The notes beneath the pieces are model-generated. The model was not told the DNA's origin and did not search any database. It saw nothing but the letters and a program-made list of their open reading frames with translations. This document shows, piece by piece, positions 19,336-27,353 of a stretch of DNA of 64,000 bases. The DNA is from Streptomyces sp. 3214.6 (GTDB lineage Bacteria > Actinomycetota > Actinomycetes > Streptomycetales > Streptomycetaceae), in NCBI RefSeq assembly GCF_900129855.1, contig NZ_LT670819.1:8494001-8558000 (forward strand), in the 5' to 3' direction. Position 1 is the stretch's first letter, and each line of letters starts with the position of its first letter. The position numbers and the translations under genes were made by a program.

Positions 19336-20105
19336 CACCCCGTCTCCCGGGCGGCCGGCCGGCGGGGCACATTCTCCGTGGCGCCGGTGATGGACGAGAT
19401 GATCTGCTCGTGCGACGCGGTGTGCACGTCGAAGAAGCCGTTGTTGCGGCCCAGACGCAGCACCGCGGCCCGGTCCGCGAGGGCCTTCACGTCGCCCATG
19501 TTGTGACTGATGAGCAGCACGCCCAGCCCGCGGTCGCGCAACTGGTCGATCAGGTCCAGGATCTCGGTGGTCTGCTCGATGCCCAGCGCGGCGGTGGGTT
19601 CGTCCAGGAGGAGCACCCGCGGTCCGGCGAGGAGCGAGCGGGCGATGGCGACCGTCTGCCGCTGGCCGCTGGAGAGGGAGACGACGGGGCCGCGCAGATC
19701 GGGCAGTCGACCGGTCAGGCGTTCCAGCAGCTCTCTGGTGCGGCGCTCCATCTCGACCTCGTCGAGGAACCCGAACCTGCGGAGCTCCCGGCCGAGGAAC
19801 AGGTTCCCGACGACGTCGAGGTTCCCGCACAGCGCCAGGTCCTGGTAGACGGTGGCGATGCCGAGGTCACGGGCGTCGTGCGGGCGTCTGATGTGGACCG
19901 GCCGGCCCTTCCACTCGATGACGCCCTTCTCGGCGGGGGCGACCCCGGAGATCACTTTGACCAGAGTGGACTTGCCGGCCCCGTTGTCCCCGAGGAGGGC
20001 GACGACCTGCCCGGAGTGGATCTCCAGCTCGATGTCCGTGAGGACCTCGACGACCCCGAAGCGCTTGCACACGCCCCGCAGCGCCAGCAGGGGGGGATCC
20101 GGCAC
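19332..20105 (-). CDS. Sugar-type ABC transporter ATP-binding protein, single domain
   Basis: The 257-residue ATPase has Walker A GDNGAGKST, signature LSSGQRQ, Walker B VLLLDEPTAAL and the switch His in ISHN. Many sugar-type importers use a double-length ATPase of about 500 residues (RbsA, XylG). This is the single-domain form, which would work as a dimer. The start GTG at 20105 is chosen because AAGGAG lies nine bases upstream; a TTG at 20114 would have no spacing. It lies 58 bases after the binding-protein gene and overlaps the permease gene by 4 bases. Confidence 0.88.
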   Translation of the reverse strand: MPDPPLLALRGVCKRFGVVEVLTDIELEIHSGQVVALLGDNGAGKSTLVKVISGVAPAEKGVIEWKGRPVHIRRPHDARDLGIATVYQDLALCGNLDVVGNLFLGRELRRFGFLDEVEMERRTRELLERLTGRLPDLRGPVVSLSSGQRQTVAIARSLLAGPRVLLLDEPTAALGIEQTTEILDLIDQLRDRGLGVLLISHNMGDVKALADRAAVLRLGRNNGFFDVHTASHEQIISSITGATENVPRRPAARETGW

Positions 20106-20163
20106 GGAAACCAACTCCTTCTCGGGGGGCGTCGGGGCGATGCGGCGTCCGGTCGGCGCGGCC

Positions 20164-21252
20164 TCAGGTCAGTCCGGCCTTCGCGCAGGCGGCCCGCAGC
20201 TGCGGGGTGCAGATCTGCGCGACCGTGTGCAGGCCGTCCTTCACCACTGTGTCCCGGATGTTGCCGGCGGTCACCGACAGGGGGGTGAGCAGGACGGCGG
20301 CGACCGCGTTCCCGCCGCGCGTCGGCACCTGGCCCGTGGCCACCTTGTCCAGGCTCTGCCCGCGGGCCGCGGCCACCGCCATGGCCCCGCCGGCGGCCGC
20401 CTCGGGCTTGAACGGCTTGAAGACGGTCATGTACTGGTCGCCCGCGACGATGCGCTGCAGGGCCGGGAGCTCGGCGTCCTGCCCGGTGACCGGGGGCAGC
20501 GGGTTCACCTTGTTGGCCTTGAGGGCGGCGATGCTCCCGCCGGCGAGGCCGTCGTTGGCCGCGTAGACGCCGTCGACGGAGCCGGCGCCGAGGGCCGCGA
20601 GGGCCCCGGACATGTTCATGTGCGCGGTCTCGGCCCGCCACTGGGGGGTGTCGTAGGCCTTGCCGATCTTCACCTTGCCGCCGAGCACGGACAGCGCGCC
20701 CTCCTTGAACGCCTTGGCGTTAGGGTCGCTGGGGTCGCCGTTCATCATGACGATCTCGGCGCCGGGCACCTTGTCGCCCATCGCCTTCAGCAGCGCCCGG
20801 CCCTGGAGCCGGCCGACCTCCACGCCGTCGAACGAGACGTACCCCGAGATCGGTCCCTGGGCGAGCCGGTCGTAGGCGATGACGGGGATGCCCGCCTCGT
20901 GGGCCTTGGTGACGGAGGCGCCGAGCGAACGGGCGTCCACGGCCACCAGCACGATCGCGTCGACGTTCCTGGTGATCATCGACTCCATCTGTTCCTGCTG
21001 GAGGGCCACGTCGCCCTTGGCGTTGGCGTGCTCGACCGCGCAGGTGTCGCACAGTTGCCTGATCCTCTTCTCCAGCAGGGGCCGGTCCTGCGTTTCCCAC
21101 CGTGCCGTGGTGGCGTCCGGCAGAAGCAGACCGATGCGCGGTCCGTTCTCCCCGACGGGGGCGTCCCCCCCGCCCGCCCCGCAGGCTGCCAGCACGATCG
21201 CGGCGGACACCGCGGTCACGGCGGCGACCGTGTCCCGAATGCAGGCCTTCAT
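20164..21252 (-). CDS. Sugar-binding lipoprotein of the ABC transporter (Peripla_BP_4 type), copy 1
   Basis: The 362-residue precursor has a lipoprotein signal ending IVLAACGAG, so it is anchored outside the membrane. The mature part is a two-lobed type 1 periplasmic binding fold of the xylose/ribose group: IGLLLPDATTARWE at the start, VIAYDRL, GYVSFDG and GVYAANDGLA hinge/ligand segments, and VTGQDAE near the end. Two Cys pairs are notable (LCDTCAVEHANA and ICTPQLRAAC); both recur in the paralogue at 23730. It is the first gene of the transporter operon and is divergent from the phosphatase gene. The sugar cannot be deduced. Confidence 0.88.
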   Translation of the reverse strand: MKACIRDTVAAVTAVSAAIVLAACGAGGGDAPVGENGPRIGLLLPDATTARWETQDRPLLEKRIRQLCDTCAVEHANAKGDVALQQEQMESMITRNVDAIVLVAVDARSLGASVTKAHEAGIPVIAYDRLAQGPISGYVSFDGVEVGRLQGRALLKAMGDKVPGAEIVMMNGDPSDPNAKAFKEGALSVLGGKVKIGKAYDTPQWRAETAHMNMSGALAALGAGSVDGVYAANDGLAGGSIAALKANKVNPLPPVTGQDAELPALQRIVAGDQYMTVFKPFKPEAAAGGAMAVAAARGQSLDKVATGQVPTRGGNAVAAVLLTPLSVTAGNIRDTVVKDGLHTVAQICTPQLRAACAKAGLT

Positions 21253-21384
21253 CGGTGATACCTGCCGTAGACGACAATAAGGTGGAAATGTGGTGGTTAT
21301 GTTCGATTGATCCGTATATGCGATTCTGGTGGGTGGGTGCCCCGATCTCAACCTGTCGGCACCTGCGGCAGGACGGGAGGTACG
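21253..21384. promoter_or_regulatory. Divergent promoter region between transporter operon and phosphatase operon
   Basis: About 130 bases separate the two opposite genes. The part from 21265 to 21330 is AT-rich (TGGTTATGTTCGATTGATCC) compared with its surroundings. Both promoters must lie here, so the two operons may share a regulator. A ribosome site GGGAGG (21375-21380) serves the phosphatase gene. Confidence 0.5.
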
Positions 21385-23733
21385 TTGCGGACATGCCTCG
21401 ATCGGGCCCTGACCTTCGCCGGAGCGACACTGGCCGCGGTCTACGCGCCCGACGCCGGCAACCAGGAGCTTCGGTTGGTGGACGCGTCCGGAGGAACCTC
21501 TTCCGGTTCGGGGCCGCCGGAGCATCTCCCCCTGTCCGGTGACTCGCCCCCGGCACGCGCCCTCCGCGTCGGCCGACCGCTCTGGCTCACCGCCGAGCCC
21601 CCGCTCGCCGCGCTGCCCCTCGGCCCCGAGGGCGCACCCCAGGGCTGCCTCCTCGTCATGGGAACCTCGGAGGACGGCTTCCAGACCGAGCAACGCCGGT
21701 TCCTGGAACGCTACGCCGAGGCCGTCGCGGCCCTCCTCCCACCCGGCGCCGACCCGCCCCGGCCGGCCCAACTGCTCGGGCCCGCCTTGCGCAGCCTGCG
21801 CGTCGGCTCCTTCGTGCTCTTCCCGGACACCGGCCTGATCGACGCCGACGACACCCTGCTCGAACTCGTCGGCATCACCCCGGACGACTTCGACGGCAAG
21901 GCCGACACCCTGCTCGCCCACGCCCTCCCGGAGGACATGCACGCCCTGATGTCGGTCCTGGAGCCGTCCGCCGAGGACTTCGGCCGACGGGACCTGGAGT
22001 TCCGGGTCCGCGGCCCCACCGGCGAGATGCGCTGGCTGAGCCTGAGCTGCCGGGTGCAGGCCCCCACCGACGGCCGGCCGGAACAGGTCCTCGGCGTGGT
22101 CACGGCGACCCCGGTCCTGCGCCGCGGCTCCGACGACGTCGCCCGGATCCAGTGGCTGACCGCCGCCCTCGACGACGCCGCGACCGTCCGGGACGTCGGC
22201 CGCGTCGTGGTATCCGCCCTGCGCGAGCCGCTGGCCGCCGACCGGGTGGCCCTCGCCGCGCTCCAGGACGACCGGCTCATGGTCAGCGTCCTCGACCCGC
22301 CCCAGCCCACCGCCTGGCCCGAGGTGTGGCGGACCGACTGGCGCACCGATTGGCCCGACGCCCCGCTGCGTGCCCTGCCCACCCTGCAGGCCGCCCTGCG
22401 GGACGGCCGGATGGACCTCTGGCCGGCCGGCGCCGACCTCGAACCCGGCCTGGCCGGCATCGGCACCGGCGGCCTCGCCGTCCTGCCGCTGCCCGCCAAG
22501 GACCGGGTCGCCGGCGTCTGCCTGGTCGGCTGGGACCGCCCGCACGAGTTCGTCCCCGAGGAACGCTCCCTGCTCACCGCGACCGCCGCCCTCGTCGGCC
22601 AGGCCCTCAAACGCGCCCACGCGCACGACGCCGAGCAGGAACTCGCCACGATGCTCCAGCGCAGCCTGCTGCCCCGGCGCCTGCCCGAACTGCCCGGCGG
22701 GACCGCCGTAGCCCGCTATCTGCCCGCCCGGCGAGGCCTCCAGGTCGGCGGCGACTGGTACGACGTCATCGCCCTCTCCGAGGACCGGGTCGCCCTGGTC
22801 ATCGGAGACGTCCAGGGACACAGCGCCGGAGCCGCGACGATCATGGGCCAGATGCGCACGGCGGTCCGCGCCTACGCCATGGAGGGCCACCCGCCCGACG
22901 TGGTCGTCTCCCACGCCAACCGGCTCCTCGTCGCCATGGAGACCGACCTGTTCGCCACCTGCTGCTACGCCGAACTGGACATGGAGGAGGGCAACATCCT
23001 GTTCGTCCGGGCCGGCCACCTCTCCCCCCTGCTGCGCCTGCCCGACGGCTCCACCGAAGAGGTCGAGGTCGAGGGCGGGCCCCCACTGGGCATCCTCGCG
23101 GAAGCGGAGTTCCCCATGACAGCCGTCGAACTAGCCCCTGGCGCCGTCCTCGCCCTGGTCACCGACGGCCTCGTCGAGGCCTCCGACCTGCCCCTGGACG
23201 AGGGCATGCACCGCACGCGCCTCGCACTGGCCGCGGCGGACCCCGAAGACCCCGGCCGGATGGCCGACGCACTCCTCGGCGACGTCGGCCGCCGTGAGGA
23301 CGACGTGGCGCTGCTGCTCCTGCGCTACGACGGCATGAAGACCCGCCCGATCCGGGCCGGTTGGATGGTGTGGCGACTGCCCGACGCCGTCATGCACGCC
23401 CGCCGCTTCACCGCGCGCACCCTGCGCCGCTGGCAGGTCCAGGAAGCGGGCGACGCCGTCCTGCTCGTCGTCTCCGAACTCGTCACCAACGCCCTCGTGC
23501 ACACCCAGGGCCCGGTCCGCCTCGACCTGGTGCTGCGCGGCGACCTGGTGCGCGTCGGCGTCAGCGACGCCTCGCCGCGCGCCCCCGCCAAACCGGTCAT
23601 CGTCGACTGGGAGTCCACCGGCGGTCGGGGCCTGATGCTGGTCGAGGCGATGTCGGAGTCCTTCGGCTCGGTCCCCGTGGCCGGCGGCAAACAGGTGTGG
23701 AGCGAGATCGCCGTACCAGGGGGTGCGCCATGA
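21385..23733 (+). CDS. GAF-PAS-GAF serine phosphatase (SpoIIE/RsbU type) with C-terminal HATPase domain
   Basis: About 782 residues in this order: a GAF-like region (5-120), a PAS domain (about 140-240, with GLIDADDTLLELVGI), a second GAF domain (about 265-415), a SpoIIE-type PP2C phosphatase (about 430-645) and an HATPase_c anti-sigma-kinase-like domain (about 655-775). Phosphatase metal-binding motifs are visible as GGDWYDV and VIGDVQGHSAGAA, with ALVTDGLVEA and REDDVALLLL further on. The HATPase part has N-box VSELVTNALVHT and GGRGLMLVE. Such proteins act in partner-switching control of sigma factors. TTG at 21385 is preferred for its GGGAGG; the frame is open to 21307. Its stop overlaps the next gene (ATGA), which encodes a sugar-binding lipoprotein. 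Confidence 0.85.
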   Translation: MRTCLDRALTFAGATLAAVYAPDAGNQELRLVDASGGTSSGSGPPEHLPLSGDSPPARALRVGRPLWLTAEPPLAALPLGPEGAPQGCLLVMGTSEDGFQTEQRRFLERYAEAVAALLPPGADPPRPAQLLGPALRSLRVGSFVLFPDTGLIDADDTLLELVGITPDDFDGKADTLLAHALPEDMHALMSVLEPSAEDFGRRDLEFRVRGPTGEMRWLSLSCRVQAPTDGRPEQVLGVVTATPVLRRGSDDVARIQWLTAALDDAATVRDVGRVVVSALREPLAADRVALAALQDDRLMVSVLDPPQPTAWPEVWRTDWRTDWPDAPLRALPTLQAALRDGRMDLWPAGADLEPGLAGIGTGGLAVLPLPAKDRVAGVCLVGWDRPHEFVPEERSLLTATAALVGQALKRAHAHDAEQELATMLQRSLLPRRLPELPGGTAVARYLPARRGLQVGGDWYDVIALSEDRVALVIGDVQGHSAGAATIMGQMRTAVRAYAMEGHPPDVVVSHANRLLVAMETDLFATCCYAELDMEEGNILFVRAGHLSPLLRLPDGSTEEVEVEGGPPLGILAEAEFPMTAVELAPGAVLALVTDGLVEASDLPLDEGMHRTRLALAAADPEDPGRMADALLGDVGRREDDVALLLLRYDGMKTRPIRAGWMVWRLPDAVMHARRFTARTLRRWQVQEAGDAVLLVVSELVTNALVHTQGPVRLDLVLRGDLVRVGVSDASPRAPAKPVIVDWESTGGRGLMLVEAMSESFGSVPVAGGKQVWSEIAVPGGAP

Positions 23734-24812
23734 GGATCCCACGCCGATGCCTCGTCGCCGTGGTCGCCGCGGCACTGGTGACGATGCCCCTGGCCGCCTG
23801 CGGAGGCGAGCACCGGGCGGGCGGCGAAGGCTTCACCGTCGGCCTGCTGCTCCCGAGCCGCACCGTCCCCCGCTGGGAACACTCGGACCGGCCGCTGATC
23901 GAGGCGCACGTGAAGAAGCTGTGCCCCACGTGCACGATGGAGTACGCCAACGCCGAGGACGACGTGACCCGCCAGCGCGGGCAGCTGGTCTCCATGGTCA
24001 CCAAGGGGGCCAAGGTCCTGATCCTCGACGCCGCCGACACCCGGGCGATGCGTTCCTCGATCGAGGAGGCGCGCCGGGCGGGCGTCCCGGTCGTCGCCTA
24101 CGACCGCCTCGCCGAGGGGCCGATCGCCGGCTACGTCGGCTTCGACGCCCTCCAGGTCGGCCGCCTCCAGGGCGAGGCACTCCTGACCGCGCTGACGAAG
24201 GGCACCGGACGCACCCACGTCGTCATGGTCAACGGCGACCCGACCAGCCCCAACGCGGCCTCGTACCGCAAAGGCGCGCTGTCCGTCCTCACCGGCAAGG
24301 CGACGGTTCTGCGGTCCTACGACACCCAGGGCTGGAGCACGCAGAACGCCCACGCCAACATGTCCGCCGCCATCGCGGCCCTCGGCCCGGACCGCATCGA
24401 CGGCGTCCTCGCGGCCAACGACTCCATCGCCGCGGGCGTCGTCGCCGCCCTCAAGAGCGCCGGCGTCACGAAGTTCCCGCCCGTCACCGGACAGGACGCC
24501 GACCTCGACGCCGTGCGGCGCATCGTCAAGGGCGAGCAGTACATGACGGTGTACAAGCCGTTCGGGAAGGAGGCAGCCGCCGTCGCCGCCATGGCCGTCG
24601 CCGTCGGCCGCGGCGAGGACCCCCGCGACAGCGCCACGACCACCACCGACAGCCCGACCACCGAGAACATCCCGTCGGTCCTGCTCACCCCGACCGCGGT
24701 CACCGCCCCCGACATCGGCCCGGTCCTCGTCGGGGACGGCGTGTACAACGTCGGCCAGATCTGCACCCGTGACCTGCGGGCCGCCTGCGACCGGGCCGGC
24801 CTCACCCCGTGA
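23730..24812 (+). CDS. Sugar-binding lipoprotein, copy 2, coupled to the phosphatase gene
   Basis: The 360-residue lipoprotein (lipobox PLAACGGE) is a clear paralogue of the protein at 20164-21252. The same landmarks occur in the same order: VGLLLPSRTVPRWE, LCPTCTMEYANA, VVAYDRLAEGPI, VMVNGDPTSPNA, GVLAANDSIA, VTGQDAD, QYMTVYKPF and the ICTRDLRAAC ending. Its ATG overlaps the phosphatase stop by 4 bases, so translation is probably coupled. No ATPase or permease accompanies it; it may feed the neighbouring transporter or act as the ligand sensor of the phosphatase pathway. The second role is inference from the coupling. Confidence 0.88.
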   Translation: MRIPRRCLVAVVAAALVTMPLAACGGEHRAGGEGFTVGLLLPSRTVPRWEHSDRPLIEAHVKKLCPTCTMEYANAEDDVTRQRGQLVSMVTKGAKVLILDAADTRAMRSSIEEARRAGVPVVAYDRLAEGPIAGYVGFDALQVGRLQGEALLTALTKGTGRTHVVMVNGDPTSPNAASYRKGALSVLTGKATVLRSYDTQGWSTQNAHANMSAAIAALGPDRIDGVLAANDSIAAGVVAALKSAGVTKFPPVTGQDADLDAVRRIVKGEQYMTVYKPFGKEAAAVAAMAVAVGRGEDPRDSATTTTDSPTTENIPSVLLTPTAVTAPDIGPVLVGDGVYNVGQICTRDLRAACDRAGLTP

Positions 24813-24863
24813 GCAGCGGGACCTTCACCGCCCGTGCGGATCGTCAGTACGTCGTGCGGACCG

Positions 24864-25163
24864 TCAGTTCTGGTACGGCTGCTGGTGCTGGTGAGGCTGC
24901 CCGTACGGCTGCTGCCCGCCGAAGCCGCCCGCGCCCTGCGCGAGCAACTGGTCCGCCTGCTCCTTCGTCACCTTCTGCTCGGCGCCGCAGAACGTGCACT
25001 GCGTCGCGTACTTCGTCGAGATCGGGAACAACGGCACGAAGAACAGCGTGAACTTCGTGACCCGCTTCCTGAGGGTGTGCGCGGCGGGGTTCCCGCACCG
25101 GCCGCACAGCAGCGTCAGTATCGCCAGTTGGTAGAGGTATCCCTTGGTGCCGAAGATGATCAC
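24864..25163 (-). CDS. Small zinc-ribbon protein
   Basis: The 99-residue protein starts MIIFGTKGYLYQLA and has two CxxC knuckles (CGRCG and CTFCG) separated by a hydrophobic stretch (FTLFFVPLFPIS). It ends in a Gly/Gln/Tyr/Pro-rich disordered tail (GGFGGQQPYGQPHQ). This is the plan of a widespread actinobacterial zinc-ribbon family of unknown function. GTG at 25163 is chosen because AGAAGGAAA lies about 10 bases upstream; longer reading frames have no such support. The gene converges on the second binding-protein gene with about 50 bases between them. Confidence 0.8.
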   Translation of the reverse strand: MIIFGTKGYLYQLAILTLLCGRCGNPAAHTLRKRVTKFTLFFVPLFPISTKYATQCTFCGAEQKVTKEQADQLLAQGAGGFGGQQPYGQPHQHQQPYQN

Positions 25164-25378
25164 GCTGTGTTTCCTTCTGAGTGAGTGGTCGTCCGCACCG
25201 CACAGTCTGCTGCATACCGCGTCACCCGCGTGAGCGGCAGCCGGGTCCATGCCCTGGGCCACGTGGGCGAACGCCCGGCCGCGACAGCCGCGGCCACCGC
25301 CGGGACACCGCCATGGTCGTCTGGCCGCCGCACGACGGCGCGCTTCCCCGCTCCCCTCACGGAGAGGTCCCGCAGTCC

Positions 25379-26359
25379 ATGCCCCGACTCCCACGCCTGG
25401 CGGGCGTCACCGCCGCCGCTCTCGCCCTCGGCCTGCTGGCCACGGCTCCCGCCGCGGGCGGCGAGCCGACCGTCTCCGATCCGCGCGTCGTCGCCCACTT
25501 CGACTTCGCCCAGGGCCAGACACCCGAGAACATCGCGCTCGAGCCCGACGGTTCCGCCGACCTGACGTTCGCCTTCGCCCGGCAGGTCGCCAACGTCACC
25601 CGGGAGGGCCGGACCCGGATCCTCGCGACGCTGCCCGCCGTGGCGAACCCGAACACCCCCATCACCGGCGCGGCCGTCGTCACCGGCATCGCCCGAGCCG
25701 ACGACGGCACCCTCTACGTCAACTACGCCACCGGCACCGCCAAGACGGGCATCTGGCGCATCGACCCCGACGGCGGCGCACCCCGGCAGATCGCGGAACT
25801 GCCGGCGAACGGTTTCCCCAACGGCCTCGCCCTCGACGAACGCCGCGACGTGCTCTACGCCGCGGACTCCGTGCTGGGCACCGTCTGGCGCGTCCCGCGC
25901 TCCGGCGGCGAGCCCGTCGCCTGGGCCACCGGAGCCGAGCTCGAACCCGGCACCGCGCCTCCCGCGGCCGGCGTCGGGGTCAACGGTCTCAGGTTCCACC
26001 ACAACGCCGTGTGGGTCTCCAACACCGACGCGGCGACGCTCCTGCGCATCCCCGTACGCCAGAACGGCTCCGCCGCGACGATCGAGACCCGGGCGACCGG
26101 CCTCGACGGGATCGACGACTTCGGCTTCGTCGAACGGCACCGGGACACCGTCCTCGCCGCCCTGAACGTCAGCAGCCAGGTCGCCCTGGTCCGCCCGGAC
26201 GGCACCCACCGGATCGTCCTCACCCGGCAGGACGGCCTGTCCAACCCCACCGCCGTGGCCGTCCGCGGCCGCACCGCCTACGTCTCCAGCGCCGCCTACT
26301 TCACCCGGCAGGACCCCAACCTCCTCCTGGCCCGCGTCCACCAACGCGCCCGCGACTAG
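25379..26359 (+). CDS. Secreted SMP-30/NHL-like beta-propeller protein
   Basis: The 326-residue protein has a signal peptide (RLAGVTAAALALGLLATAPAAGG) and then beta-propeller blades with the recurring pattern GIARADDGTLYVNY, GLALDERRDVLYAAD and AVAVRGRTAYVSSAAYF. This resembles the SMP-30/gluconolactonase and NHL propellers, some of which are secreted lactonases. The Glu/Asn/Asp metal site of true gluconolactonases could not be assigned with certainty, so enzymatic activity is open. The start at 25379 has GGAGAGG at 25361-25367. An in-frame start at 25181 would add a non-coding-looking 66 residues. Confidence 0.75.
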   Translation: MPRLPRLAGVTAAALALGLLATAPAAGGEPTVSDPRVVAHFDFAQGQTPENIALEPDGSADLTFAFARQVANVTREGRTRILATLPAVANPNTPITGAAVVTGIARADDGTLYVNYATGTAKTGIWRIDPDGGAPRQIAELPANGFPNGLALDERRDVLYAADSVLGTVWRVPRSGGEPVAWATGAELEPGTAPPAAGVGVNGLRFHHNAVWVSNTDAATLLRIPVRQNGSAATIETRATGLDGIDDFGFVERHRDTVLAALNVSSQVALVRPDGTHRIVLTRQDGLSNPTAVAVRGRTAYVSSAAYFTRQDPNLLLARVHQRARD

Positions 26360-26390
26360 AAGGCTCACCAAGATCTTCATGAGCCTTCTA
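26357..26390 (+). terminator. Hairpin overlapping the propeller stop codon
   Basis: TAGAAGGCTCA (26357-26367, beginning with the stop codon itself) pairs perfectly with 26380-26390, giving an 11-bp stem and a 12-base loop directly after the reading frame. Confidence 0.7.
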
Positions 26391-26396
26391 GCACCG

Positions 26397-26437
26397 CCCG
26401 TGGCCCCGTACCCGGCCAGCAGGTGCGGGGCCACGGG
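26397..26437 (-). terminator. Hairpin terminator after the LuxR-type gene
   Basis: A perfect 12-bp stem (CCCGTGGCCCCG at 26397-26408 with 26426-26437) and a 17-base loop lie between the two convergent genes, just after the stop of the leftward regulator gene. Confidence 0.65.
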
Positions 26438-26459
26438 CGCCCGGCGGGCCGGGGGCGGG

Positions 26460-27161
26460 TCAGGCCGCCGGGTGTACCAGGCCGTACTCGTAGGCGAAGG
26501 CGACCGCCTGGACGCGGGCGTGGCCGCCGATCTTGGCGAGGATGTGGCTGACGTGGGACTTGACGGTGGTCGGGGCGATGGAGAGGCGGGCGGCGATCTC
26601 CGCGTTGGACCAGCCGGAGGCGACGGCCACGAGGACGTCGCGCTCGCGCTCGGTGAAGGCGTCGAGCCCGATGGTCCGCTCGCGCGGCCGCGGCACGCGC
26701 TCCTGACGGACGGTGTCGATGAGGGCGCGGGTGAGGTCGGGGGTGATGACGGCGTCCCCGGCGGCCACGACGCGGATCGCCGCGGTCAGTTCGTCGGAGG
26801 TGGCGTCCTTGAGGAGGAATCCGCCGGCGCCCGCGCGCAGGGCGGCGTAGGCGTACCCCTCGTCATGGGTGGAGGTCAGGACCAGCACCCGCGGCTGATG
26901 CCCGTCCGGCCCCGCGGAGGCGCCGCGGACCGGTGCGAGGTGTGCGGGGTGTGCGATGCGGCGGATGGTCGCGATGTCGTCGGCGTCGGGACGGTGGCTG
27001 CCCATCAGCACGACGTCGGGGCGGAGTTCGGCGCTCATACGGACCGCTTCGGCGCCGCTCGCGGTGTCGCCCACGACGGTCAGGTCGGGCTCGGCGGCCA
27101 GCAGCATGCGCAGGCCGAGGCGTTGGAGGGACTGGTCGTTGACGACGAGTACGGAGGCCAT
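26460..27161 (-). CDS. LuxR-type regulator with an atypical receiver domain lacking the phospho-acceptor Asp
   Basis: The 233-residue protein has an N-terminal receiver-like domain (1-130) and a C-terminal LuxR/NarL helix-turn-helix (about 165-230, with FTERERDVLVAVASGWSNAEIA and TVKSHVSHILAKI). The switch Thr (T96) and Lys (K118 in FLLKDA) are present. The acidic pair is N8-D9 (VLVVNDQ), and the usual DVVLMD motif reads DVVLMG, so the phosphorylated Asp is Gly54. About 18 extra residues follow (PAHLAPVRGASAGPDG). It therefore cannot be controlled by ordinary Asp phosphorylation; ligand or protein contact is more likely. No sensor kinase is adjacent. A perfect palindrome sits 40 bases upstream. 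Confidence 0.85.
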   Translation of the reverse strand: MASVLVVNDQSLQRLGLRMLLAAEPDLTVVGDTASGAEAVRMSAELRPDVVLMGSHRPDADDIATIRRIAHPAHLAPVRGASAGPDGHQPRVLVLTSTHDEGYAYAALRAGAGGFLLKDATSDELTAAIRVVAAGDAVITPDLTRALIDTVRQERVPRPRERTIGLDAFTERERDVLVAVASGWSNAEIAARLSIAPTTVKSHVSHILAKIGGHARVQAVAFAYEYGLVHPAA

Positions 27162-27200
27162 GGCTGTCGTTCTCCATGTGGTGGGGGCAAACGCCTCTTA

Positions 27201-27221
27201 TGAACGAAACGGTTTCGTTCA
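27201..27221. promoter_or_regulatory. Perfect 10-1-10 palindrome, candidate operator
   Basis: Arms TGAACGAAAC and GTTTCGTTCA flank one central G, a fully symmetric 21-base site 40 bases upstream of the LuxR-type start codon. Its size and symmetry suit a dimeric repressor, for example of the TetR or LacI group. Candidate regulators in the window are the LuxR-type protein itself or the TetR protein at 44569; neither can be assigned. Confidence 0.6.
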
Positions 27222-27313
27222 CTTGGAAGCCAGGGTAGCCCTCGGACTCATCGAAACGGCACCGTTTTCTTGTGCTATGGATCACAGCGGGGACTTGCCT
27301 GGGGAAGACATGA

Positions 27314-27348
27314 CGGGGTCCCTGCCTTTTCTCAAGGCAGGGACCCCG
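27314..27348 (-). terminator. Hairpin terminator after the D-Ala-D-Ala carboxypeptidase gene
   Basis: A perfect 15-bp stem (CGGGGTCCCTGCCTT at 27314-27328 with 27334-27348) and 5-base loop lie six bases beyond the end of the leftward gene. Confidence 0.8.
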
Positions 27349-27353
27349 GTCGT

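Noticed and set aside
18127-19830. Extended N-terminus for the ABC permease
   Set aside because: The extra 165 codons read through the ATPase gene in another frame; the GTGA overlap at 19332-19335 gives a proper start.
20164-23019. Single 951-codon frame joining the first binding lipoprotein with upstream sequence
   Set aside because: The upstream two thirds lie opposite the phosphatase gene. The lipoprotein signal peptide and ATG at 21252 show the real start.
24813-24863. Near-direct repeat GTGCGGAtCGTCAGT / GTGCGGAcCGTCAGT as a regulatory site
   Set aside because: It lies between two convergent stop codons, where no promoter is expected, and is too short to interpret.
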